The notes below the pieces were generated by a model. That model was not told the DNA's origin, made no database searches, and saw only the letters and a list, made by a program, of their open reading frames with translations. Below, in pieces: positions 11,117-21,411 of a DNA stretch of 64,000 nucleotides (position 1 is the first letter of the stretch; each line of letters opens with the position of its first letter). The translations under genes and the position numbers were made by a program. Origin of the DNA: Lotus japonicus (Eukaryota > Streptophyta > Magnoliopsida > Fabales > Fabaceae). The DNA is taken from contig NC_080042.1 in the NCBI RefSeq assembly GCF_012489685.1, forward strand, positions 24,132,150 to 24,196,149. Direction: 5' to 3'.

Positions 11117-12291
11117 TGTTAGCACCAAAATTTACAGGTTTGGAAATTAGCCATTGAGATATGGTGTACATGGATGCATGGCATGTTTCAGTGTAATTTA
11201 TACTTTACTGCCAAATTAGTAGAAGTTGCTGGGGTCGAAATTGTAATTAAGGATATCTTGGGCCAATATTTCGACAAAGGAAGTTAAATTGGGACTTCAC
11301 CAATTTGGTCTAATTCGACAAGGTGTATTTTCGACCAACATATATATGTCAGCCATTTAATGGTTCTTTGATTTCATTTACGTGATCAAAACAATATGCA
11401 ATGGAAGGGTCAGATCTAGAAGTTTAAGAAAGTACATGATTGCTGATCGGCTACTACATGGGATTGTTAAAGTCAAGTTGCCACTAGCATTGTTTGATCT
11501 GCAAGTCTAGCTTCTTGGTCGAGGCCACTAACATTGTTTGATCTGCAAGTCTAGCTTCTTGGTCGAAATTATATGTTGAAGGCAGCATGTTAATGTCAAG
11601 CCACATGAAAGGAGCTCTTCGACCAAGCACAAGAAAGTAAGATATATTTGAAGGCATGTATTAAGTTTGGTAGAAAGAGATCAAAGCAATCCAGCGAAGA
11701 ATGTCGAAGAAATCCAAGACTACCCGAAGATGGAGTTGCCAGAGAAGTTAGTGGAAGTTACTAGTGGCTTAAGTGGAAGTTACAAGTTGGCTATTGAAGT
11801 GGAGTAGTGGAAAAAGTGGCTGCAAGTTATTTTATTTGTAATTATGCCAAGTGTATGGCTCTAGTGTAGGGAGTTATTTTTTAGGATTTAATCTCTACCG
11901 TAGGATCTAGTTGCAGTTTCATTCCAAGTTCTATAAGTAGCAAATCTGATTGTAAAATTACTGAGACTCACACAATTACTCAAAACTCTCCATGGATGCC
12001 TCCAAGTCTCATGTGACATATGGCTACAAAGAGACTAAGAGTGTGATGTGATTCTCACCTTTAATTTTCAATGCAATTTCATTTCCTTTGCCATTTTGAT
12101 TTCCTTTTACTTTTTGTTCCTCTTTTTCCTTTCGATCCTCTACTCTTTTTTCCTTTTTGTTCATATCGTTCTTCACAAAAACCCAGCCTTGACGTTTAAA
12201 ACGTCTTCACTAAAGAACCCAGAAAGGACTCCGAATCCGGTCCTTAAATTGCTTTTGGATTCTATTTGTTTACCAAAAATCAGTATAAACA
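11117..12291 (+). repeat. 5' LTR of gag-only element
   Basis: 1175 bp, TG...CA. Contains a 44-bp tandem duplication (unit CCACTAGCATTGTTTGATCT onward) at about 11480-11567, also present in the 3' LTR, so it predates insertion. Confidence 0.92.
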
Positions 12292-12294
12292 AAT

Positions 12295-12313
12295 TGGCAC
12301 GCCCAGTGGGACC
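12295..12313 (+). other. Primer-binding site of gag-only element
   Basis: TGGCACGCCCAGTGGGAC lies 3 nt after the LTR end, where a tRNA primer anneals to start minus-strand DNA. I have not assigned the tRNA. Confidence 0.6.
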
Positions 12314-12557
12314 ATTTTAGTGAAAACTAAGTTTTAAAGTGTCATTTAAATTTGGTCTTGAGTCTATTGGAGGTGGATTCAAATATCAAGACCATAGTGA
12401 CTGTGACTAGATTTTGTTCGTGCACTTAATATTACTTCCAATTGGATATACAATACGTATTACCAGTGGAGTTATATATTTAGCCTTTGAATTGAAATTT
12501 GGATTCAACGTACTGGTCCTTTTGATTTCAATTTGGGAAGCAAAGAATTTTGAGAAA

Positions 12558-13973
12558 ATGTCTTATGGCAAAATAATTAAGGATGCCATTTATGAAAATT
12601 CTGGGCAGAGAGCAAATCAAAATGGTCAAGAACATACCCAGTTCAACACATTGGGAATGACCATGGCTTTAATTCAAAGTGGTTCAATGAATTTATTTCC
12701 TTCAAATTCAACCACTAATATTGATTTACAATTAATTAGGCAACAAATTGATGAGAGTAAGTACAACATGGTGAACATGTTGACACAACAGATGTCAACT
12801 ATGCTTAATCCTCTCATTCAAAATACTCAACACTTGACTCGACAATTGTGTCGAATTGCTGATGTTTTTGGAGCACCGCCTTTGAACCAAACGTTCCAGC
12901 AAGTTGCTGATTATGGTCAAAGTGTGCCTCTAAATTTTACTCAACATGAAGTTCAGAATTTTAGTCAAAATGAGCCTCAAAATTTGCCTCAAGATCAGAA
13001 TTTTGGTCCAAACGAAGTTCTGAATGGACAAGAAAATCCAGTCCAAAATCAGCCACAGAATTTTGATCAGAATTTAGACAACAATGTCTTAGTTAATCGA
13101 AATCAAAATGACTATGGGGGGCCACAAAATGTGGCCAATGCCGTCGAAGAAGTTCTAAATCATCATGGTTTCAATGTTGGATATGTCAATCGTCCAAATT
13201 TCACGTCTCCGTTTTCTGAAGTAGTTCTTCAAACAGAACTACCAAGGGGAGGAAAGGTTCCAAAAGTTACTAAATTTTCAGGAGACACAGGTGAATCAAC
13301 TGTTGAGCATATTGCAAGGTACCAACTTGAAATTTGTGATCTTGCTAACAATGAACTGTTGAAAATGAAATATTTTCCAAGTTCCTTGACGAAAAATGCT
13401 TTCACATGGTTTACTACTCTACCTCCTAATTCGATCCATAATTGGAATGAATTGGAGATGGCTTTTCACGAGCAATTCTTTAGAGGAGAAACCAAAGTGA
13501 CATTAATGGACTTGGTTAATGTTAAGAGACAATTGAATGAGTCAATAGATGACTACTTAATTCGATTTAGGCATATGGAAACTAGATGTTCTACTCATGT
13601 GCCTGAATTCGAATTAGTAAAAATGGCTATTGGGGGCCTAGACTATTCGATTAAAAAGAACTTGGTTAATGATGAGTTCATAGATATGGCTCAATTGGCT
13701 CACAAAGTTAGAAGAGTAGAGAAACTAAGGCTTGAGAAATACGAGCCTGAAGGAGTTTTTCAAGGAGAAGAAAGTTCTTGCATAAGAGCCACTCAGAATC
13801 CAGAAATTGGTCAAGATGAAATTGATCAATCTGATGAGGATAATGATAGTGATGAGAATGAAGTGAATATGGCTGAATTTAAGCCAAAGTCTCCCTATAC
13901 TTATGAAGATGAGAGCAAAGGAAAATTTCCAGCAAAATCCTTCAAAGGATTGAAGGTTACAAGTGACTATTAG
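12558..13973 (+). CDS. Gag protein of gag-only LTR retrotransposon
   Basis: Open frame extends from 12414, but the first good ATG for a gag is 12558 (MSYGKIIKDAIYENSGQ), giving about 471 residues. The first half is rich in Gln and Asn, with repeated QNF and QNLPQ motifs. The centre has a retrotransposon gag (capsid) domain: VPKVTKFSGDTGESTVEHIA, then FPSSLTKNAFTWFTTLPPNS, WNELEMAFHEQFF and LVNVKRQLNESIDDYLIRF. The C-terminal part is acidic (IDQSDEDNDSDENEV). No CCHC zinc knuckle was seen. Capsid proteins of this kind package element RNA in cytoplasmic particles. The frame is intact, fitting a young copy. Similar gag is typical of Ty3/gypsy elements; the autonomous partner is not in the window. 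Confidence 0.88.
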   Translation: MSYGKIIKDAIYENSGQRANQNGQEHTQFNTLGMTMALIQSGSMNLFPSNSTTNIDLQLIRQQIDESKYNMVNMLTQQMSTMLNPLIQNTQHLTRQLCRIADVFGAPPLNQTFQQVADYGQSVPLNFTQHEVQNFSQNEPQNLPQDQNFGPNEVLNGQENPVQNQPQNFDQNLDNNVLVNRNQNDYGGPQNVANAVEEVLNHHGFNVGYVNRPNFTSPFSEVVLQTELPRGGKVPKVTKFSGDTGESTVEHIARYQLEICDLANNELLKMKYFPSSLTKNAFTWFTTLPPNSIHNWNELEMAFHEQFFRGETKVTLMDLVNVKRQLNESIDDYLIRFRHMETRCSTHVPEFELVKMAIGGLDYSIKKNLVNDEFIDMAQLAHKVRRVEKLRLEKYEPEGVFQGEESSCIRATQNPEIGQDEIDQSDEDNDSDENEVNMAEFKPKSPYTYEDESKGKFPAKSFKGLKVTSDY

Positions 13974-14731
13974 AAGGTTATGGTGAAAAGGAGCCAGAAT
14001 TTGCCAAGGACCTCAAACTCAAAAGGAATTGGCTAAAGTACTAGCACCTTAGTTTGAATTTCGGCATATTGCCGAAAAACGGTCTATGTGACCGAAAATA
14101 AAATCTAACGGCTTTCGAAGCCGTAAAAGAGTTGGTTCTCGAGACCACGTGAAAAGTGTTGAAAATTAATTTGCCCAGCCATGGTTTAGCATTCGAAACA
14201 ATGCTTTTGCCAAATTGATAATTCGAGAGCAATGTGTCAAGGGGCTCCAAATTATCCAGATCGAAGGTATTAAAGGAGTTGGTCGAATTATTTTAAAGAA
14301 TGGCATATACTCTAGCAATATACCATGTTGAAGGTGATATTGATGATTGGTCGAAAAACAACATTCAAAGTTTCAATCAACCAATTCAGATATTGGTCTT
14401 TGGTGGTCTCAATCTTGTAATTCAGATATGTATAAACTGGTTGGGTCAAGATGTTATCTGAGTGGGAATAAAGCTTGAGGAATGATTTTGGCTGTTATTA
14501 AACCCAATATTTCGACCAAGATTTGTGGGGTGTTAGACCACTGTTTCGACCAAAGAAACAATATGAAACTATTGGTGGCAGGTAGCAATCAAAATGGAGA
14601 GTTGCAATTTCAAAAGAAAAATGGCTAGGTGACTGCAAAAGGCCATGAGGTATTTGCTCAAAATTTTGGTGATATATCTCAAAATGTTATTCCTCTCACT
14701 TCTTTCGAGAAACAACATTTTGGGGGGCCTC
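13974..14731. other. Non-coding interior of gag-only element
   Basis: No pol-type ORF. Many TCGA-containing short motifs. Ends with TTTTGGGGGGCCTC directly before the 3' LTR, in the polypurine-tract position. Confidence 0.7.
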
Positions 14732-15906
14732 TGTTAGCACCAAAATTTACAGGTTTGGAAATTAGCCATTGAGATATGGTGTACATGGATGCATGACATG
14801 TTTCAGTGTAATTTATACTTTACTGCCAAATTAGTAGAAGTTGCTGGGGTCGAAATTGTAATTAAGGATATCTTGGGCCAATATTTTGACAAAGGAAGTT
14901 AAATTGGGACTTCACCAATTTGGTCTAATTCGACAAGGTGTATTTTCGACCAACATATATATGTCAGCCATTTAATGGTTCTTTGATTTCATTTACGTGA
15001 TCAAAACAATATGCAATGGAAGGGTCAGATCTAGAAGTTTAAGAAAGTACATGTTTGCTGATCGGCTACTACATGGGATTGTTAAAGTCAAGTTGCCACT
15101 AGCATTGTTTGATCTGCAAGTCTAGCTTCTTGGTCGAGGCCACTAACATTGTTTGATCTGCAAGTCTAGCTTCTTGGTCGAAATTATATGTTGATGGCAG
15201 CATGTTAATGTCAAGCCACATGAAAGGAGCTCTTCGACCAAGCACAAGAAAGTAAGATATATTTGAAGGCATGTATTAAGTTTGGTAGAAAGAGATCAAA
15301 GCAATCCAGCGAAGAATGTCGAAGAAATCCAAGACTACCCGAAGATGGAGTTGCCAGAGAAGTTAGTGGAAGTTACTAGTGGCTTAAGTGGAAGTTACAA
15401 GTTGGCTATTGAAGTGGAGTAGTGGAAAAAGTGGCTGCAAGTTATTTTATTTGTAATTATGCCAAGTGTATGGCTCTAGTGTAGGGAGTTATTTTTTAGG
15501 ATTTAATCTCTACCGTAGGATCTAGTTGCAGTTTCATTCCAAGTTCTATAAGTAGCAAATCTGATTGTAAAATTACTGAGACTCACACAATTACTCAAAA
15601 CTCTCCATGGATGCCTCCAAGTCTCATGTGACATATGGCTACAAAGAGACTAAGAGTGTGATGTGATTCTCACCTTTAATTTTCAATGCAATTTCATTTC
15701 CTTTGCCATTTTGATTTCCTTTTACTTTTTGTTCCTCTTTTTCCTTTCGATCCTCTACTCTTTTTTCCATTTTGTTCATATCGTTCTTCACAAAAACCCA
15801 GCCTTGACGTTTAAAACGTCTTCACTAAAGAACCCAGAAAGGACTCCGAATCCGGTCCTTAAATTGCTTTTGGATTCTATTTGTTTACCAAAAATCAGTA
15901 TAAACA
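14732..15906 (+). repeat. 3' LTR of gag-only element
   Basis: 1175 bp, same length as the 5' LTR. The differences seen are single substitutions (for example GCATGGCATG versus GCATGACATG). Confidence 0.92.
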
Positions 15907-16135
15907 CTTATATAAGAAACTAGTAGTTCCATTTTCCAATTATTGTTCTGGCTAAGTGTAATACACGTGGTGAAGCAGGAGCGATTTTAGGGACACGTGG
16001 CGGATTTAGGAGAAGCCTTACATTTCTATCGACATGATAATTACTGACCAGTAGAATTTCCTCATATTTCTCAGCTCCGTGTATTCCTGGAAGCTTTTTT
16101 AGGTGCCGACATGTTGTCATAATGACTTCCATGCG
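15907..16135 (-). promoter_or_regulatory. Displaced LEA18 promoter (half TATA box plus two G-box/ABRE motifs)
   Basis: Read on the minus strand this is the sequence that stood directly upstream of LEA18 before the retrotransposon inserted. Adjacent to the TSD is CTTATATAAG (15907-15916), a TATA-type motif whose duplicated part is the TSD itself. Two CACGTG cores lie at 15964-15969 and 15994-15999, the second in ACACGTGGC, a typical ABA-response element. Such spacing is what is known for ABA- and seed-regulated LEA genes. They are now 4.8 kb from the coding sequence. Confidence 0.75.
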
Positions 16136-16156
16136 GTGCGGTAAAATATCTTAATA

Positions 16157-16919
16157 CTAGATATTATACGCGTGCGTTGCACGAATTTACTTACAATATT
16201 TTTTATCATTATATAAAAATTATTATTTATCATTCAATAATATATTCTGTTTATGAAAAAAAAATTGAAATACAAAACTCAAGAATTTTTTTATTTTATG
16301 AATGTTGCTGTTTAATGTAAATAGTTTAGTAGTTTTTTACAATATAAATTTTTTCAATTTTAATTTAATTATTGTTAGATATATTTATTACAATTTTTTT
16401 GTTTGGATGCTTTTAATATGCAACACTTGAGTTTTGCTTATGTATTTAATGCAAAAACTCAAGTGTGCTTTACATATAGAAGATAGATATGTTTTTAATT
16501 TTAAAACTATTTTATCTAAACTTTTGTTAATAAATATTATTTTTTTATTGAATTTAATTTTTAACATTTGTGAAACACAACACATTAGAGGTTGAGATAT
16601 GACATGCTTTTTTTGTATTTGGTTTGGTTTTGACCGATATCATGAGATGACTTGTTCTCATGTTTTTTTATCATTCAATAATATATTTTGTTTACGAAAA
16701 AAAAATTTGTGAGAAATACAAAACTAATGTAAATTTTAATTTTATGAATATTGTTATTTAATGTAAATAGTTTAATAGTTTTTGAGAATATAATTATTTT
16801 CAATTTTAATTTAATTATTGTTTAATATATTTATTACAATTTTTTGTTTTGATGCTTTTTATATGCAACACTTGAGTTTTCCTCATGTATTTAATGCAAA
16901 AAACTCAAGTGTGCTATAC

Positions 16920-16925
<6 letters not shown>
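16157..16925. mobile_element. Helitron-like AT-rich element, left part
   Basis: Starts with CTAGATATTATACGCGTGCG and TTGCACG, an end motif seen again at 30019, 37858 and 38194. It is followed by two tandem copies of a unit of roughly 400 bp (AATGTTG-TTATTTAATGTAA, TTACAATTTTTTTG, CAACACTTGAGTTTTGC). The same unit continues at 29372-30018 on the far side of the nested virus and gypsy insertions, so these are probably two halves of one element. No ORF. Confidence 0.55.
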
Positions 16926-16960
<35 letters not shown>

Positions 16961-17996
16961 TGAATTTATTGGTAGTAATAGGACTCTTGGGAGGCCTATC
17001 TTCAAGAGTAGATTTGAGGCGTTCCAAGTAGATTTTCTTCTCATCCGGATCAGGGATAGAATTAATGGCCCTGAAGAGCAAGTCTTGCTCATTGGTCAAG
17101 GTATTGATGGACAAGGTGTTGACAGAAGATGATGATTGAGAATCATCATTCTGGATTTGATTTAGGTCTTCAGAGACCTTAGAGTCCGAAGGGGCAGAAT
17201 CCTCTTCATCAGAAGTTTGAATGAGAAGATTATTGATTTTGTCCTCAATGTCTGGCTCAAGATGAAGCTCAGAGATTCTCTTTTTGAGTCTGCAATACCT
17301 GCTAATATGGCCTGGCTTGCCACAGTTATAGCAGGTGACATCTTTTCCTTGAGAGGGTCTATTCTCAGGAGGGTTTTTGGGAGTTTGCGAGGAATGGGGT
17401 TTAGATCTAGGTTTGGGTTTCCTATGATCATTCCTGCTAGATCTCCTTTTCCATTGTTGTTTAGGAGGGTCTTGCTTTCTGGGTTTAGGTTTCTTGGGAC
17501 AACCTTGAATACCAAATTGTTCGCAAAAGGTACCCAAATCTCTGCGATTTTGAGATTTCTCCTTGGTGAGTTGCTGTTGGATTTTGTCATCTTGACAGAT
17601 TTTAAGAGAAACTCTTTGAATGATAGCTATGAGCTGACCATAGCTAAGAGTTTGATATGGGATTTCTCCCCCAGGATTTTGGCTTCTAAGTTTTTCACGA
17701 ACTTTGTCGCCAAAAGATTTAGGAAGACCTGCCAGGAATTTCTCTTTCCAGAAGGCCTGTTGGCTGTCTTCTCGGGTGTAGACTCTGGTCAGGAAGGTAT
17801 CTTTATACCATCTGAAATCACCCAAAGATTTGCATTTGAGATTAGATAGGAGATCGCCAGATCTATCTTTGATGAGGGAAGGATCTCCAACAAAATGTTG
17901 GGCTATGGTGAAGATTAAGGAATTGACAGCATCGGAGATGAATTTGCCATCTTCGATGATAGGATTACCTTCTTCATCAGTCTTGACAGCAGTCAA
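16914..17996 (-). pseudogene. Caulimovirid coat-protein region, truncated
   Basis: About 360 residues, in the same frame as the upstream movement-protein ORF and separated from it by a single TAG at 18000-18002. It contains a capsid-like segment, a basic Lys/Arg/Pro-rich tract near residues 165-215, and a CCHC zinc knuckle (CYNCGKPGHISRYC) near residue 222, typical of caulimovirid coat proteins that bind genomic RNA. An acidic, Ser-rich tail follows. The last residues are coded by the TA microsatellite, so the viral frame is cut there. The apparent start codon in this frame is not a real start. No downstream protease or RT is present. Confidence 0.8.
16926..16957. repeat. (TA)n microsatellite at the virus-host junction
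   Basis: About 16 TA dinucleotides. The endogenous caulimovirid coding sequence reads straight into it on the minus strand, ending in a run of alternating Tyr and Ile codons. Confidence 0.95.
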
Positions 17997-17999
17997 GAT

Positions 18000-20360
18000 C
18001 TAATTCTTCTCTTCTTCAGTGAGATAATTATCCCACCAACCTTTGAGTTGGCCACAAAAACCGGCAACCAAGATTTCGACAATAAGGGATTCCGGACAAT
18101 TGTTGGAGGTTTGATAAGCAGTGGCCACCATAGTCATATTTTGGAGGATTTTGGTGATGCCATACTCATTTTCACCATCAATGTTCCATTCATAGACGTT
18201 GTTGGCGCTAAAGCTTTTGAAATTAGAAGATTCTTCTAATAGAATATCAGGAGCGGTGGCTCTAGGATAATCGAGTTTGGTTTCTTTTCTCCATTGATTC
18301 CTGGAATTGTGGATAACAGTGTTGATAGGAATACTCTTGACAGATTGAACATCAGAATCAGACTCAACCTCTCCTTCTTCAATATTATTCAAAGAAGTAG
18401 TGGTATTACGAGTAGAAGTTCGACGGATTATTTGTTCAGAAGTTTTTGGAGGAGCAGGAGCTGAAACTGCTTCCGGAGTCGGAGTTTCCTGAGTCGGAGT
18501 TTCAGGAATCACTTGATTGAGAAGCTTCAGTTGCTGAACAACCTTTTGGAGAAGCTCATTATCAGACTCATTTTTGGCACGAAGAGATTGAGCTGAGTGC
18601 CTAGATCGGTTACTGATTTGGAAAGGTTTGAATAGAGGTTTTTCCAGCTGACATCCTTTAGGGATATCAAGATCTGAGGAAGAGGAAGGTTCAGTCTTGA
18701 CTTTTCCTTTTCCTTTCCTAGAAGAATCATCATGCGTTTGAGATTCTCCAAGAGTCTGAAGATATTTGTTGGTGTAATTGGATTGTTCCATGAGGTCTTT
18801 GATGTCTTTGCTGGTGACCTCACCTTCTCCTTCCCTAGTTTTGAAGGGAGAAGCCAGGACGGGTGCGGATTGAGCTCCTTTGAGTAAGAAAGGAGTTTTA
18901 GGAGGTAGGTTTGAAAGAGTTTCTTTACCATCCTTAAGCTGCCACTTAATCATGTCAACTTGGTAAGGGTAAGGGATTTTCTTCTTAATGGCATAAGCCT
19001 GATACCAATCAAAGAAGAAGATGTTTTGCTGGGTTTGTTCAAGAAACCCATAGAATTTATCTTGGATTTTCTTTCTCTTCTTACCCTGATACTTTGCAAA
19101 GAACCATTCTCTTTGCTTCGTCCGAACATCAGAGTAAAAGTCTGCTCGGATGCTTTCTTTGTCAATGACAAATTCAGCAGTGATTGCTCCAATGAAATCA
19201 GAAGTTTCTCCAGGGGTATCTAGAGAAGAATACGTTGGAGATAAGGAGTAGGTAGTCTTGACAGGAGTGGAATTGACATATCCTGCAAGATGGATGGTTG
19301 ATCCATCATGAGAGAATGAAGGACGCGCACTTGACTCAGGTTGGTTCCTTCTAGTCATAGAGAAGGATCTTCTGGACATGGCTGATTGTAAATCATTTGA
19401 GGATGTCCTAACAGATCTAGGGATAGAGAAAGAATTTCTTCTATCAAAGATGAGATCTACTTGGCCAGATTGGTGTTTGATGATTTCACGAAACTCAGGA
19501 GTTTCGACAGGTTGAGCTGGAGCAGCCTTCTCTAAAGACCATTTCTCAGGAAGGGTGATATCGCTCCATTGGATAGTTTTAGGCACAATGACATTGGCCT
19601 TGTCATAGTCAGTGAGGAAAAGGGTGGTTTCCCCAGATTTCTCACAATTAGTTCGTAAGAAATAAGATTTGATAGAGTTCATTACTTTGTATTGAACCCT
19701 ATAGATTAAAGAGATCGGGATAGAGTCATCCTTCATATCAAGGCCGTGAAGCTTGATATTTAGGAAGAGAACGTCAAGGATGTTTTTATCATCCAGACTG
19801 ACAGTCAGATCAGGGAAACAATTGAAAAAGATTGGTCCGTTGCTTAGGCTGGTTTCAACCGTTCCTAAGAGGGAGTCATGGAACCGATTATGTCTAATAT
19901 CCCTAAGACAAAGAAGAACCGCAATATCAAGGGACTTCCTAGTTAGGGGTTTCAGACCAACTTGAACACTACCTATATGAAGATAGTTGAAATTCTTGCT
20001 GATATGTTCTTTGATGCTTTTCTCGGAAAGCAGATGGATTTCTTCATCATCAGATCTGAGCTTATACGTTTGCTCAACGGTTTTGATGATGAAATATGAT
20101 CTTTTGAAGAAAGATCCGTTTGGTTTATAGATCTCAGTATGATAAATTTTAGGAATTTCCCAGTTATCGAGATCTTGATTGATGTCTTCAAAATGAATCT
20201 CTTCTTTGAAAACATTGGATTTCAATTGATTGGATTGATGATGATGATGATCGATAGAAGAAGAAGAGGGTTGGGAAGATTTGAAAGAAAGCTTGGAGGA
20301 AAAAGAACGAAGCATCAAGAAAGACAAATCTTCCTCACCCATAAGTATCATCGCCATCAC
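18000..20360 (-). pseudogene. Caulimovirid movement-protein region and start of coat protein
   Basis: A 786-residue open frame. Residues about 100-230 resemble the 30K-type movement proteins of pararetroviruses (LTRKSLDIAVLLCLRDIRHN, LLGTVETSLSNGPIFFNCFP), which carry virus through plasmodesmata. The middle is Ser-rich. A region near residues 395-490 (FYSDVRTKQREWFFAKYQGK, FFFDWYQAYAIKKKIPYPYQ) is typical of the endogenous petuvirus/florendovirus polyprotein. The last 60 residues begin the coat domain (GQLKGWWDNYL). The frame ends at a TAG at 18000-18002 and the same frame continues past it. The long open frame suggests a fairly recent copy. It is not expected to give infectious virus, since the polymerase part is absent here. 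Confidence 0.8.
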
Positions 20361-20766
20361 CTGGTTCTATAGAAACAGATAAATAAATTAGAAATATAAG
20401 TTATGTTCTGTGTTGTTCTTAATAGTTGAGCAGTATAGATCTGGATCAGACTTAAGCCACCACAAAAAGAAACTGAACAAGGACATTAAAAATATTCAGA
20501 ACTTAACATATCATATCTGTAGTATGGCCCAATATAGACTTACTGCCACACAGGGACTTACTGCCTTCAACGCCTCCGCTGCAGATATGACCATAAGTCT
20601 GAATAGTAATAATCCTAGAAGGTTTTCAATAAAGGTTTTCATTTTAGTTTAGTTCAACGTGTACTACCAGTCCAGATCCGTTTCCATAGTGCTTAATTAT
20701 GCAAGAACAAAGCAGAGAAACAACTTATACCCTAACTTAATTAGCATGTTCCTACTTCCCCATCAG

Positions 20767-20778
20767 GCTCTGATACCA
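20767..20778 (-). other. Pararetrovirus primer-binding site
   Basis: The minus strand reads TGGTATCAGAGC, matching the 3' end of initiator Met-tRNA as in caulimovirids. It lies between the TATA motif and the large ORF, as expected for the leader. Confidence 0.85.
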
Positions 20779-20840
20779 AGAGGGGATCGGAAGCAGAAGA
20801 AGGGGGATGAGATGAGGATTAAGAGAAGTAGGACGCCACC

Positions 20841-20850
20841 TTATATATAA
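20841..20850 (-). promoter_or_regulatory. TATA box of endogenous caulimovirid promoter
   Basis: TTATATATAA on the minus strand, about 65 bp upstream of the primer site and 480 bp upstream of the large ORF. This matches the layout of a pararetrovirus pregenomic RNA promoter. Confidence 0.6.
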
Positions 20851-20944
20851 TGGGACATAAGGGTTGGGTGGAGTGAAGGGTCCCGGGCACGAACCTGGAG
20901 GAGGGATTAAACATTTCTAATAACTAACATTTGCCTATAAAAAA

Positions 20945-21266
20945 TGGACTGGGCGAGACCCTAGGGTCCCTCGCCCAGGGGACTCAGCCTTAGGCGCGGA
21001 ATATGCCTGGACCTTGGGCCCCTCTCCCCAAGGCCCAACCGGCCCATTTAGACAGATTAAAGGCACGAAGGCCCAACCCCAAATCTATAAATAGGGGACG
21101 GTCACCAATTGTAAGGGACTCTTAGCTCATTTGGCAATAACAATATTGAAATTCAGTTATATTTTCTCTCTCTCTAAGCAGTTAAGAGCTCATCTCTCTA
21201 AAATCTCCGATCACATTCCACACACTCTTGGCACTATGCCTTGATTCTATGTTCTTGGCGAGAACA
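20945..21266 (+). repeat. 5' LTR of Tat element (possibly truncated)
   Basis: 322 bp, from TGGACTGGGCGAG to GAGAACA, with CTATAAATAGGGG near 21090. It aligns with 29052-29371. The 3' copy has related sequence further upstream, so either the LTR is about 320 bp or this copy has lost its left end. About 13 substitutions between the two LTRs, nearly all transitions. Confidence 0.75.
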
Positions 21267-21267
21267 T

Positions 21268-21284
21268 TGGCGTCGTCTGTGGGA
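21268..21284 (+). other. Primer-binding site of Tat element
   Basis: TGGCGTCGTCTGTGGGA follows the LTR end by 1 nt. It resembles the TGGCGCCGTCTGTGGGA site of other plant gypsy elements, with one C to T change. Confidence 0.7.
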
Positions 21285-21411
21285 ATCGGTAGATTTCAAT
21301 TCCCGGACAACGTGGATCACAATTTGAAGGAAGGTGTAAAATCTCTCGTAGAATTTTCTTGAGTTGATAGGAACCATTATTGGAAACGGTACGATGGAAG
21401 GATATCATTGA

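Larger units (their letters stand above)
11117..15906 (+). mobile_element. Gag-only non-autonomous LTR retrotransposon in the LEA18 promoter
   Basis: Complete element: two 1175-bp LTRs (TGTTAGCACC to TATAAACA), PBS, a gag ORF, and a G-run/CT tract before the 3' LTR. There is a perfect 5-bp target-site duplication, CTTAT, at 11112-11116 and 15907-15911. There is no protease, RT, RNase H or integrase in the 2.4-kb interior, so it must use enzymes from another element, like the plant group described as TR-GAG. The LTRs differ at only about five positions by eye, pointing to a recent insertion. Orientation is opposite to LEA18. Confidence 0.92.
16958..20944 (-). mobile_element. Endogenous caulimovirid (pararetrovirus) fragment
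   Basis: Minus-strand block with, in viral order, a TATA-type promoter (20841-20850), a Met-tRNA primer site (20767-20778), a leader, a movement-protein region and a coat-protein region with a zinc knuckle. It ends at a TA microsatellite before any protease, RT or RNase H. The order and long fused ORF resemble endogenous florendovirus/petuvirus-type copies; the genus is inferred from memory. It has no LTRs. One in-frame stop and the missing polymerase region make it defective. The right end abuts a gypsy LTR. Confidence 0.8.

Noticed and set aside
17217..17849. 210-codon plus-strand ORF
   Set aside because: It is the complement of the caulimovirid coat-protein frame and has no domain of its own.
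20767..20778. Possible LTR-retrotransposon PBS
   Set aside because: Same 12-mer as retroelements use, but no LTR lies in the right place on that strand; the large movement/coat frame and TATA motif make a pararetrovirus leader the better reading.
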